Positions 48,501-58,800 of a stretch of 64,000 bases of DNA are shown in pieces. Source of the DNA: Dromaius novaehollandiae (lineage: Eukaryota; Chordata; Aves; Casuariiformes; Dromaiidae); NCBI RefSeq assembly GCF_036370855.1, contig NC_088100.1, positions 40,248,254 to 40,312,253 on the forward strand. The letters are read 5' to 3'. Position 1 is the first letter of the stretch. The number at the start of each line of letters is the position of its first letter. The notes beneath the pieces are model-generated. The model made no database searches, was not told the DNA's origin, and worked only from the letters and a program-made list of their open reading frames with translations. A program made the position numbers and the translations under genes.

Positions 48501-51500
48501 CAACTATTGTGACATCCTATGAATGGAATGAATGGGAACTGAGAAGAAAAGCTATAAAACTGGTTTGTACTGTTATTGCCAGATTTTCATGTGTGGGATA
48601 CCAAAGTTCAGATTAAATTTTTGTAAATTGTTGTTCCTTTCAACATAAATGTATTCCACACATCTAAAAGTATCCAAAGATAAACACTTCTGTTATAACT
48701 GGTTCAGTCTTTTTTTTCAGGTATTTTTTATCCTTGTTTCCAGACTTTTCTTCTTACTATCCCACTTTTTCCATACTTTTTCTCCAAGCAGTTTTTGAGC
48801 AGTCCTTCTGGTGCTGTCTATTCATTCTAAATTCTTTAGTTGGTGTAAGTGATGAATTTCTTGATTAGCAGTGAATTTTAAAGCTCTTTCTCTACACTGA
48901 AATAACGTTAACAGTTTAAAGAAAACGCTACATACTTTCGTTTTAGAGAAATGTTGTAGTAGGGTTTGGGTCAGACAAAACTTCGTTACACACTGTGATC
49001 TGTATTAATATTGTAAAATTGTAGTAAGTGGCATATAGAATAGTTAGGAATCCCTTTGGTTATGTTTGACCCTGCAGAAAGCTTTCTCTAAGCTAACTTA
49101 TCCATCTTGGAAGATATCAGAGAATGAGGCCTTTATTTTTTGCATAATGAAATATTTTTCATTTTATCCAAATTCCTCATGTTTGCTAAAACCAATTTTG
49201 CTTTTTTGAAAATTTTGTCTCCCTCTTTCATGTAGAACCAGTTAGGAGAAGTAAGAAAGAGATCAAGATGGCTTACCATAAGATACAGAACCTAAAAGAA
49301 ATGTTTGCTATACAATCATGGTGAAAAATCTGTTAGATTGGAAACCACAATATGTCCATATGTCACATACACAAAAGCTTTTAAAGTAACGGTATCTTTC
49401 TAAAAAGCTGCTTTTTAGGGCTTGACAGCATGTGCAGTTGTTAAGGTATAGAACTTGATTTTCACCATTCAATTAAAATGAACTTGGTAGTGTAGGCAAC
49501 AGTTAGTTCCTAGTAATAGTTACCAATAATAGCTGGGCACAGAATACGGCTCTTACATTTTTGTGAATGATGCAGCTTGGAGCCTTTTGGTGTGCTGTGC
49601 AGCCTTATTTCCTTTCTGCTGTTCATTCTGCTCTCTTGCCATGAACTCTCTAACATTATATAAGGAAAACAAAATTTTGGAGTGAGAATTCCTGATAGTG
49701 TTAACTTGTTTATAAAAGCTTTTAGTAACAGTTGTAATTGAGGTACATAAATAGAACACAATTAAGGTTACAAGATGCCTAGCTAAAAGCTTGCTTGCTT
49801 CTCTAATAGACAAAAGTAAGCGTAAAAAACATGCATTGAATGATTTATCTTCAGCATAAGCAAAGGAATATGTTTTCTGATAGTTGAGCACAAAGAGCCT
49901 ACACAAGTCACTTTGTAGTTCATTAGTTTGAAATGTTTAGAGACTAAAGGTGTTTTAGTATCAGCTGTCCACATGAGACATTAGTGATGCTGAGTTGACA
50001 CAAAACATTCCAAGATCCATGCAGAATTATGTGTCTACACTGACTGTGCTGAATTTGTAATACAAAGGCGATACAATATTTAAAATTAAAGTGCTTAACT
50101 AACAGAAGTAAGTTACCAACTCGTCTGTAAATTGGACGCTGCTAAGGGAGAAAAGAATGCATTTCTGAATTTTGTTAGAGGATAAGCTCAGATGCCTGTT
50201 TTTTTTTCTCTTGTTCATATTGCACCAGAAAACTTGCACTAATATGAAGCATTAAAATATGACTTTGTTATAACATTTATTTGATGAAAGTAAAATTTTT
50301 GATTTACATCTGTTTCTCTGTGCAAACATACAGTATTTCTTGCAATAGCATTCATTCAGTTCTTGAGAGGGATGAGCTTAATAGAGAAACAGTATTTCCT
50401 GTCCAGTCTTGCTTTAATTGTCAGTAAATACCTTTCTCAGATTAAAAGGCTAAACTATCTTTCTTTACATGCCATCTCTTCTGTAAATTCATTTTTACTC
50501 TTCCTATTGTATTTTTCTTGATGACATCGTGCATAACATTTAGCTGCAGATTAAGATACCAAAATATGTCTACACGTAGGGGTTTCAACTTCCATTATAG
50601 TCAATAGAGAGCTAGTTAGTGGAGTCTGGACAGTATTTTGGTTTATTCTGATATGAACACGTGAATTTGGCCAATTCTAATCACTCTCCAGCCTCCACTG
50701 ACTGGACTGGACTCTAGGGACTTTCTCTTTTACATTTTAAGCGCACAAATTCCACCACATGAGACTGAGAACACTGTTACATGTTTTGCATTATTTTGCA
50801 TCATTGCTGACATGAAAAGCTCACTGGAAGGAGGAACATAACATTTGGTGTTTTAAGTGCTGACTTTGTAACATTAACACTTCATAAGAAGTGTTTTTGT
50901 AGTCATGTCTACAGCAGCTGCTATGATTAAACAGGGCTTTATTTTTGCAATCATAAATTGCCATACATTTCGCTCAGTGCCAAGGAGATAATGAGCAGTG
51001 TCTGAAGGGAGGCTTTTTTCCCTTTTATCTGATACTTTGTGACACAATCCCCCAAATCATTTGGCAGAAACCAGTCAAAGGCTTAATCTTCTCGTTTAGT
51101 TATCCATGATATTTGGGATCCTCAGACTTGTCTTAGGTTGCAAGGGCCCAAAGAGATTTATCTGCGTGCTGTCACATTCAGGCTACTTTCGGATTGATTC
51201 AAATGAATTTGAAGCACTGGAAGAACTTAACATGAAAACAGAACATTTTATTCTAACAAAACAAAGTCTTCAGCATTAAAAAAAAAAATTGAAACAGTTA
51301 CCAAAGAAAAGCAAAAAGCAGTAGGAGGCTGACTTAAAATTGTGCCAGCTATATATGCTGCTGTTCACATATACTGTTTAGTTTCAGGAGTTATCAAATC
51401 ACAGTTGCAAGAGTGTTTCGATGCTAGGGTGAACTGTGCCATGTTATGGGTTTTGTCAAGCCCATGGACGTAAAATATACACATAAATAACGTATAACAC

Positions 51501-51801
51501 TTAAGTATACACTAGCACTAAAACGTTCAAAGAAAATTTTGCTTAATCTGATTTTTTTGTGTGTGTTTAGGCCAATTTGCGTCGCAAATTAACTCATGCC
51601 ACGCAGACTGATCTCAGCCATATGAGAAGAGAGAGCTCTACCCAAGTGTACTTGCCAAAAGATATTGGCACCCAAACTAAGCGTGAGAACTCAAGCAACG
51701 TACCCAGACCACAGATTTTCTTGGAAGGTCTCCGAGGTGGATCATCTCCTACAACTCATATGGTCAAAGTAGACTTAACAAGAGCAGTAGATGAAACCTA
51801 G
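33421..51801 (+). CDS. CFAP206: CFAP206, cilia and flagella associated protein 206 (12 coding exons)
   Basis: Joined exons give one open frame of 621 residues, close to the human length (622). They are 33421-33528, 35282-35365, 35701-35791, 36994-37182, 37455-37613, 39956-40164, 41156-41275, 44015-44213, 44969-45106, 47177-47370, 48419-48562 and 51571-51801. All junctions are GT-AG and in phase. Landmarks remembered from human CFAP206 (formerly C6orf165) are present: IIREIGQECA, NPSLDTIKMQVYFDMNY, SYVLLSSGLGSPTDI, EWLFPETTANFD, SYEWNEWELRRKAIKLANLR and VPRPQI. In Tetrahymena, FAP206 docks radial spoke 2 and dynein c to axonemal doublets. The protein is soluble, with no membrane span. The C-terminal 110 residues contain TQT motifs at 516-518, 556-558 and 579-581. 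The start is the ATG aligning with the human N-terminus; an in-frame upstream ATG exists in exon 1. The promoter holds an X-box, consistent with RFX/FOXJ1-type ciliary control. Confidence 0.96.
33640..33830. repeat. Ancient amniote CR1-like fragment
   Basis: Phrases such as CAGAATTTTCAAACCTAGGTGC and CCCCTGAAGTCAATGACACTATTCA (split here at their known variable positions) resemble the 'fraction-of-palindrome' 3' sequence shared by old reptile and bird CR1 copies. Strongly diverged; boundaries are soft. Confidence 0.35.
35282..35365 (+). CDS. CFAP206: CFAP206 coding exon
   Basis: 28 codons, residues 37-64, beginning VKAVVLDP. Both ends are phase 0, between ATCTCTAG and CAG|GTAATT. Confidence 0.93.
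35701..35791 (+). CDS. CFAP206: CFAP206 coding exon
   Basis: Residues 65-94 plus one base; carries the conserved LLDTTNPSLDTIKMQVYFDM block. The donor CGAG|GTAATT is phase 1. Confidence 0.94.
36994..37182 (+). CDS. CFAP206: CFAP206 coding exon
   Basis: Completes Ala95 and reads to residue 157, with the acidic-basic helix ELLKEQHRVLEGRL and the SYVLLSSGLGSPTDIE block. The donor is ACAG|GTCAGT, phase 1. Confidence 0.94.
37455..37613 (+). CDS. CFAP206: CFAP206 coding exon
   Basis: Residues 158-210, starting AALQSVFPQTELATF and ending GGNSIDD, with a strong donor ACT|GTAAGT in phase 1. Confidence 0.94.
39555..39690 (-). repeat. MIR-type SINE fragment
   Basis: The order of TTATTGTTGTTCATATTTTAC, AATGAGAAAACTGAGAATTG and TTGTCTAAAGTCTCTCAGG follows the reverse complement of the MIR consensus (attttacagatgaggaaactgagg ... 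cccaaggtcacacag). It lies in CFAP206 intron before the exon at 39956. MIR copies are rare but expected in bird genomes, and this one is old. Confidence 0.6.
39956..40164 (+). CDS. CFAP206: CFAP206 coding exon
   Basis: Completes Leu211 and reads to residue 280, through PAILNEAIPSATQALDEAL and KLKEALFNVRQYEAFLCILL. The donor CTG|GTGAGA is phase 0. Confidence 0.93.
40340..40412 (+). repeat. Old CR1-type 3' fragment
   Basis: GGCTACTGTCAGGTAAAAGG followed by GTCTGATCCAGTGTGACC matches the familiar CR1 3' UTR wording (ggctactgtcagagacaggatactggg ... ggtctgacccagtatgg). Short and diverged, in CFAP206 intron. Confidence 0.5.
41156..41275 (+). CDS. CFAP206: CFAP206 coding exon
   Basis: Exactly 40 codons (residues 281-320), phase 0 at both ends. 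Begins SEVITSAREVEVMNMQFAET, a helical segment matching the ITGAQEVEMM region of human. Confidence 0.92.
44015..44213 (+). CDS. CFAP206: CFAP206 coding exon
   Basis: Residues 321-386 plus one base. Starts PLFVALSNLWTSFQDE, as in human (PIFIALSTLWTSLQDE). The later part (NNLQQFLETQSQLFPEE) is the least conserved stretch of the protein. The donor is ATGG|GTACTA, phase 1. Confidence 0.91.
44969..45106 (+). CDS. CFAP206: CFAP206 coding exon
   Basis: Completes Glu387 and reads to residue 432, including EWLFPETTANFDQLLIQYHG, the most strongly conserved landmark. The donor CCAG|GTATGC is phase 1. Confidence 0.95.
45843..46850 (-). mobile_element. Ancient CR1 LINE 3' region, antisense, gapped
   Basis: Read on the + strand, it starts with the reversed CR1 3' UTR phrase (GAACAGCTGTCCCGGGTCAG, then GTGGTCAGTCATGGACAC). 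It continues with CCTGTATCATATTC, TTTTTCATGTTGAACAGGCC and CATTCCAAATGTGGGATACA. All are classic wording of antisense CR1 3' ends in amniotes. Decayed, with missing parts, in a CFAP206 intron. Open frames here (for example 46561-47025) are shadows of it or chance. Confidence 0.65.
47177..47370 (+). CDS. CFAP206: CFAP206 coding exon
   Basis: Completes Gly433 and reads to residue 497: GNPAIGILKHKDRCYVFSS, then FAQNPDKFI and a helical LIQLLELHHQFEYLAP. Ends phase 0 at CAG|GTACAC. Confidence 0.94.
48419..48562 (+). CDS. CFAP206: CFAP206 coding exon with first TQT motif
   Basis: 48 codons, residues 498-545, phase 0 at both ends. Contains KPITKCDSSTQTDTHILPP (TQT at 516-518) and YEWNEWELRRKAIKL. 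A poly(T) run lies about 175 bases upstream (48227-48243). Confidence 0.94.
51571..51801 (+). CDS. CFAP206: CFAP206 terminal coding exon with TQT motifs
   Basis: Residues 546-621 and TAG. Contains HATQTDL (TQT 556-558), SSTQVYL (569-571, degenerate) and GTQTKRE (579-581). The conserved ending follows, with VPRPQIFLEGLRGG and a final AVDET. The preceding intron is 3 kb. Confidence 0.95.
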   Translation, partial: ANLRRKLTHATQTDLSHMRRESSTQVYLPKDIGTQTKRENSSNVPRPQIFLEGLRGGSSPTTHMVKVDLTRAVDET

Positions 51802-51865
51802 CTGAAAATGAGAAAGCTAAAGAAATACAGTAAATGTATGTATAAAATTCCTAATGTATTTCTAA

Positions 51866-51871
51866 ATTAAA
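51866..51871 (+). terminator. CFAP206 poly(A) signal
   Basis: ATTAAA 65 bases after the stop codon, followed by a GT-rich stretch (CTGTGTTTGTTG, about 51888-51899). That arrangement fits cleavage near 51885 and a very short 3' UTR. Confidence 0.65.
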
Positions 51872-51889
51872 ATACAGCAGATTTTACTG

Positions 51890-54680
51890 TGTTTGTTGAT
51901 TCCAAGAGCAGTGTTTTATTTGTCATATCTGTTAGGGCCTGCTGAATGGCATTAAGTGATAGTAATGATAAGCCTGAAACACCAAGATTTTAAAAAGCAG
52001 TTTAGAATCAAGGCATGTCTGAAGATTCTGACTTAAACAAACATTTTAATGGGAAGTGTGTGTTTTGGGAATTTGTATATTTAATACAATGATTGTTTGC
52101 TGCAGCAGTATCCTTAAGAGCCACATCTTTGAATGGTACGTAAAAGGTATAATGTAAGACAAATAGCTGTTAAGAGATACAAGGCCAATACTGCAATTAC
52201 TACTGAGGCATAACTCTCATTGAGGAGAAGTAAAAATGAATCCCAAGACAGTCATCCAAACATCACATCTTTTCTCTCAGAGCAGCAACATGAAGAAGGT
52301 AAAATCAGCAAAAGGAAATCAGTCTATGTCCTTGAGCCTGCCCATTTGTACTGTTGATAATGCAAATGTCTTTCTGTGGTGATATGCTTTAGAAATATAG
52401 GCTAAGGTAGGAAGGTCTAGAGGAGGGAACAATCTTGGATGGCTCTGGCAGTTATTTTAGATTTCCAACTTTGAACCAACAAAGGGGTATTTTAAGAATA
52501 CATAACTGCATTTATTTAAAGGAAAACTGGTGACTGAAAATCCTTTTTATCCTGCTTATTAGTTGTTTTCCATTCTGGGAAGCTACTGTAGTATTGCAAA
52601 ATACTGGGGAGTACAATTGTAATCATTTCAGTTTTAACAAGACAGATATATGTGAGTTAGAAGGATTTTACTATTGGCGATGAGAAGTATGTGTGAGATT
52701 ATATATAACTTCCTGGATGTTTAATACAAATAAAACAGTTTGGAAAAAAGGGGAGAGATTATTTTTTCAAAACGGCTTTACTCATGTGAAAGCGGGGAGT
52801 TTTGAGTCTGATGACCATTTAAACTTTGCCTTTATTTGAATCTCTGGTACTTCTGTTCTTTTCAATAGCTTTTGCTTGTGCAGTATCGAGTGTACTCAGG
52901 ATGGAAAGATCACCCAAAACATAGCTTTCGGTTTTACTTTATAGCTGGTAATGAACTGTAAAGCTTGGAATTGTCAGGTTTTGAGGTTATTCAAAGAACA
53001 GCTTAAAATAGTACATTGGAGTCCTTTGCATTTACAGATAATTTTGGGGGTTTGGCTTTTTTTTTCTTTTCTAGGTTGCTATTTGGGAAGAACAACACAG
53101 AGGAAGAGATACGTAGATCGTAGCATAATACTTCATGTGAATTCCCTGAACTTTATTCAATAATTTGCATGTATCAGTTCAGTCACCTAATCAGTCACCA
53201 GTGACCTGGTGCTTTTACGAATATCTGTGTTGCTACAGAGCTTAGAATGTCAGGTCCTTTTCATATCCTTTAAGTCTCCTCAGTCTCCAAAGCCATGCAC
53301 CTTATATGGCCTCTATTCTTTTAATTGAATTGTGTTTAATCACAGGTTACCACTCTGTATTGTGAGACTCATCTAACATGTGAATGAAGAATCTACTAAG
53401 CAGTATCCGTTATAAAGCTGGGAATGTGTGTTCTGAAATAGAACCTAGCTTCTGGTTATTATTTGATCTGTATCCTTCCAAATACTTTCCCTTGTGCATT
53501 CATAGTACAGAAACAAATCAACTGAATAAAGGTTATGAGGGGAAGTAAATATGTAAATGAAAGTGTGCATGTTCAGTAAGTACAAATCAGAAAAAAATAC
53601 TGTTCATGTTGTAATAGTCTCGTTAATAAAACTCCTTAGTCCTAGTTCTGGCTTTCCTCTTAAATCCCAAATCACAAATTGTACTTAAACCTTTTTGGAA
53701 GAAAATATGGAAATGCCCCTACTATGCATCTTTCAGCATCTCCTCTTTGTTTTGAAGTTCTCTTTTGACTTTAAGATAAAAGGTTGTCTTTTATGTATAT
53801 ATATATATATATGTATATAAAGCAGTATAAAGCAGTGCAAATCCCTTAAAGATAGGAATTCTATCCAGTTATTCGGGAGATGAAATCAGCCTTTGCATTT
53901 GATCTTCAGTCTAATGTTGCTTTGAGATTACTTTCAATGTAACATTACCTCCGCCTTGAGATATGTGCACTGTACTGATTTACAGTTCATATCCTTTTGA
54001 CAAATGTGGTCTAAACAGGTTAATGCTAGGGTATTTTTTATTTAAGGTGTAAAATAGGTAAATGCTGCAAATAAGCAGGTCTGACTATAATTGTTGCTCA
54101 GAAGCTCTAAAAATGAGCACACCAGAGACATTTTTCCTTTAATGATTAATACAATAACTTGGTAGAGAAGGAAGACTTAGACATGGCTAATACAAATATT
54201 CTCATTTCTACTTTTTATAGCCACACCTAATGGTGTCTCTTCTGTGTTATTCTTTTGCTTGGAATAACTCTTATTAATAATTCTTATTAATATTTTATAT
54301 TTTCTCTCTTTTCTCTTTGTTCTGGCATCCAAATTTAAGAATAGCAATGGAAAATAAAGTAAGGGATTTCTTAGTAGGCACTGTTATCATCTAAGCCAAA
54401 AATAACCTTTTCTCTTTACATCAATAGATCTTTGTCAGTTATGATTTAAAAAAATATATATTCTGTACTAACTCTTTCCCAAGAACACATTCTTCTTTCC
54501 TCAAGGGAGGAGGAGCAGGGGCAGTGCTGTGCTGATGCCGAGACTAATACAAGCCCGGGGCTTTTGGACGCTTGTTTGAAATCACCATCAAATCCGTGTA
54601 GTCCTAACCCATCTTTTCTTCCCCTTTTGACTTTAATGGGACAGTTTCCTCAACGGATTGTACGGCCTTTCAAAAAATAC
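51890..54680. other. Intergenic, CFAP206 to SLC35A1
   Basis: About 2.8 kb of AT-rich sequence with no supported gene. A (TA)n run lies at 53795-53820. I see no clear transposon or RNA gene. Possible distal CFAP206 3' UTR cannot be excluded. Confidence 0.45.
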
Positions 54681-54689
54681 GCTTGCTTC

Positions 54690-55830
54690 GTTGACCTTTT
54701 GGGTCTGAGGCGTCCTTCGGGGTGCTAGGGTGCCCCGGGGTGCCGCTGCCGGCCTTCCAGCCCCTCGGCAGAACCCAGAGCCGGGGGGTGCGGCGCGGCA
54801 CTTCCTCCCTTGCAATGAGAGCAGGGAGAAAGAAATAAATGCTGGTATCTGACAGCGGTCATCCCCCAGACACCAGAAAGAGCACTCCCTCCGACGGCTG
54901 CATTTATCTGACTTTTTCAGAGAATTTTTCATTCTTTAAAATACTCTTTAATTCAGATATCGTGCCCGAACCGCGCACGCCATGGCGGCTGCCTCAACGG
55001 ACACCCACCGCAGCATGCTGTGGGCCCCGCGCGCCTCAGACTCTATGGTGAAACAGGGGGCGGGGCGCTCTAGCCGGTGCCGCCGCTCTCTATGGTGTGC
55101 GGGGAGGCGCGGCGGGGCACGGCGCCGGCTCCGGCTCCAGCTGCGGTGCCGCGGTCGTGGCGCCTTCCCTCTCCGGGCACCATGTCGCCCCCGAAAGGTG
55201 AGCGGGGCAGGCAGCGGCGGCTGGGCGTAAGCGCGGGTGCGAGCGCGGGGGCACCCGGGCCTTCGATAGGGCCGTACGGGAGGAGAAGGGGGCCAATTCG
55301 CCCACGCCCAAGACGAAACGCGACCTGAGCGCCGCCGGCTCCCCCCGCCTCACGCACTGGGAATGGAACCGCCCTGGCCGCGGGGAGCGGCCGCGCCGGG
55401 CGCGACCACCGCGGGGGCGCGTGGGGGGGGGCGCGCCCCCCCGCCCCCTCCGCGCGCCGCTTCCCGCCTCTCCTAATGGCTCTCGCCGCCGCGCGCCAAG
55501 CCGTTGCCGTTACGTGCGGGGCCGTTAGTTGCCGGTTGCCGCCGCGGAACGGTGCTGGCGGCGGCGGCGCCCCCGCGGGGCTGGGGCGGGCGGTACTGTC
55601 CCCGCTGCGAGGCCTGGCGCCGCGGGGGCTCCGCTCTGCTCCGCGCCGTGCGGTGCCGCAGGTGTCTCCGCCGCTCCCGTAGCGCGGTGTGTCGGGCTGC
55701 GTGCTGGCGGCGGTGCTGGGGGGTCTCCTGGGAGTGGTCCGCCGTCTGCCCCGGCTTGGCGGTGCCCGAGGCGGGTTTCCGCCGCTGGGGAGAGCGATGC
55801 CTGCCCTCCTGTCTGCTTCCCCCGTAAACG
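54690..55830 (+). promoter_or_regulatory. SLC35A1: SLC35A1 CpG-island promoter
   Basis: A long CpG island around the first coding exon. It contains a YY1-type core (CCATGGCGGC, 54980-54989), a GC box (GGGGGCGGGGC, 55056-55066) and no TATA box close to the ATG, as is normal for a housekeeping Golgi gene. The island extends 600 bases into intron 1. Long open frames on both strands in this block reflect base composition. The transcription start is not determined. Confidence 0.75.
55182..55197 (+). CDS. SLC35A1: SLC35A1 coding exon 1
   Basis: Five codons plus one base (MSPPK, then G of codon 6), too short to be found as an ORF. ATG context is CACCATGT. The donor AAAG|GTGAGC is phase 1. Confidence 0.9.
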
Positions 55831-58800
55831 GCCCTGTGTAAGGCTCTTTGGTTCTGCACAGCAGACTTGGAGGGGGAAAAAAGGTGGAAAAACTCTAGGA
55901 AGAAGGTGGCCAGGAGAAGGAGGGAGGGGAGTTTCTTGCAGTGTGTACAGCGCTAGATGGATCTAAGGTGTCCCCTGCCCCAGCTGTGCTTGGCAGGCTG
56001 CTCGGCTGTGCTTGGCAGGCCTGGTTTGGCCCCAGGTTGCTATTTGAAGAGTCTTGGCAGCATGGTTAGATTGCCTATGGAGATATGTAGGAGGCCCACA
56101 TTTACATCCTAAGGTTTTTGGCCTGTCTGGTGCCTTTTGCTGGAAATTGTTCAAATCAAACGTGATTTACTTAAGCCTGGGAGAGAAACACGGGTAGAGA
56201 AACAGCAACTTAGTTTGTGCTTCCACCTCTTTCTTTCTTTAAGCTGGTTCGGGCTGTCAACAAAAGAGATGTGCTCACCAGTCATGCTTTCCTTCTGTCC
56301 TCCAGTGCTGCACTGGTATTGCTGCAGGCATGCTCTGACCCAGGCTGGGGGAATGATCTGGTTGAAAAGTAACTAAAAATAGTTTTTACCATACTGCTGG
56401 AACTCTCTATGGTAGTTACTGGTTTCATGATCATGCCCTGGTGTATTGCATTTACTCAAGTTTGTAAACTTTGCTGAATTGAGGCTTTGAAAAAAACTTT
56501 TTATAAGAGCAGTTAGTGTAGACAAGCGTTAAATTTAATTTCTTAGTTCAGTACTGAATAGACATAAAATCTTAATGTATAATAGCTAAGGGACATTGTT
56601 AATGCTCTTTTAGTGCTAGCAGAAACAATATTGTGGATTGTATTTTTTATTATCTAGATATTTGTATTTGTTTTGCATGTCACTTTCTTTAAGTAAAACT
56701 GGACTGGGTTCATTTTATTTCCTGGTTGTTATGCCCTTGGATTCCCCCTGCTCATATAATGCAATCCAAACTTCATTTTAAAATGGCTTATAACTTGTAA
56801 GTCTCTTCTAAACATCATTAGTCCAAAACCTAATTGGCTTTACCTTTTATAAGTGGTTACTGACGTGGATAAGATTTTTATCTACAAGGAAGTAGCTAAT
56901 TTAAATAATTACAGCAGCAGGATGTATTAACTGTACCTTGCAGAAATGTTATACAATGGAAGACTTCACTGACTTGAAAAATGAACCGAATCATTACATG
57001 CTGGATTCAGCAATTCATACCCATATTAAATGAACAAAGTTATTATCAATCTTCCTGGAGTGACATACTGTTAGCTCATCACTTAATCAACAGAGGAACA
57101 TAAACTTATGCCAATTAAATTACGTTTCTTTAGAATATTCAGAACATGACAGATAATGCCATAAAAGCTGTTACTGAACAACCAGCATCCGTCCACGAGA
57201 TGCCATACGTAACACAGAATACTTCACTAATTTGAAAAAAGGCTTTGTAGACACTGCTCACTAAGTTACACTACGTGTCCACAGATTTCTCATGTTATTG
57301 GTGATGCTTTCATACAAAGAAGTTGTGTTTTGTCAAGCAGTGTTTTGTTTACTAGTATAGATGTAGTCTTTGCCACTCTCTGACACGGTGGCCAGACTAT
57401 GCCAGTTGGCTTTATACTGTGAAACTCTCAGGCTTTGGAGTGGGGTGGTTGTATCCAAACTGTCTATAGATAACACAGATGATACGTAGTCCTTGAATTG
57501 TTTAATTTACTTGAATACCTTAGTATTTCTACAGGGAATAGTTTTTCAAGAAAGGCCTGTTTGTGTGAAGTCCCATCACCATTCTGATGGAATTTCTCTT
57601 CTCATACTAACTTCAGTGAAAAATAAGGCCGAGGAAAATGCTGCCTTATCTATTAAGATTTGCTGGATTGATTCCCTTCTTTGCTAACACTGAACTTTTC
57701 CTCTCTCTTTGCTTTAACTAGTCTGACTCTTCATGTCAGACTTTAGTGTACTGTGTAGAGAGGATTGACCACTATTTCAGAGTGAACGCTTACTGTCAGA
57801 TCATGAAAGCACAGGAAGACTTTTTGATTCCTGTTAAATATATAGTAGTTTATGATTAGTTTTTCTATAACATAGAATTCTTAGGAAACAATGGCCTCTT
57901 ATTATCAAATGTATCTCGAATTCCTGTACAATCTTCTTTTAGAGAAATTTTTAAAATTTAATTTAGATCTTTGTAGGAAGTATTTCACAACATTGACGCT
58001 ATTATTCACTATCATGATAGTACTTGGTATAATCATACAGCTGCAGAACACCCCGTTTCAATTCATAAATTAGAACGAAGGCCATGCTGAGTTGTCATCT
58101 GTTTTCTTTCAGAAAATGTCAGCTTGCTGTTCAAGTTGTACTGCCTCACAGTGATGACCCTCGTTGCTGCAACATACACAGTAGCTTTACGGTACACACG
58201 GACAGTGGAAACAGAACTCTACTTTTCAACTACAGCTGTTTGCATCACTGAAGTTATCAAGTTATTCTTAAGCGTGGGCATCTTGGCGAAGTAAGTATGT
58301 GAATGCTAATTTTGAAAAGGAATCCCTACATCTAGCTTCAGACTCTCAGATATCTGAGGTACAGGTACGTTTGCCTACGTAACTAGAGAATCATGCTGTG
58401 GAGGGGTCATTTTAGAGCAGGTCACAGAGCTTGTGAAACCTCCTGAACTGAAACTGCTATGTAAACAGCACAATATTCAGGTGTGTCCTTTCTGCATATT
58501 TTCTATATTTGTATGCCTTGGAATAGGTTCAAAATGTCAGCAGGGATTATCAGTGGTGTGCTGGGTCTTTACTAGTGTACGTGAAAGCTTGACAGAGGGC
58601 TGTGGCCTGCGACGTTACATAAAATTGGAACGTTCCTACTAATAAATGTCCCCAAACAATATTACGGACAGACATTTTGCTGCCACCATTAACCTCGAAG
58701 AGTCAAAGTGGAAAGACTGTAGTAAGAGTTTCTGTAATCCAGAATGTCACCGAGAACTAGAAGTTGTGTCCCCATATGAACACCTGAGAAGTATGGAGGC

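Noticed and set aside
55473-55966. Several Arg/Ala-rich frames on both strands near SLC35A1
   Set aside because: CpG-island composition downstream of SLC35A1 exon 1; no splice or conservation support.
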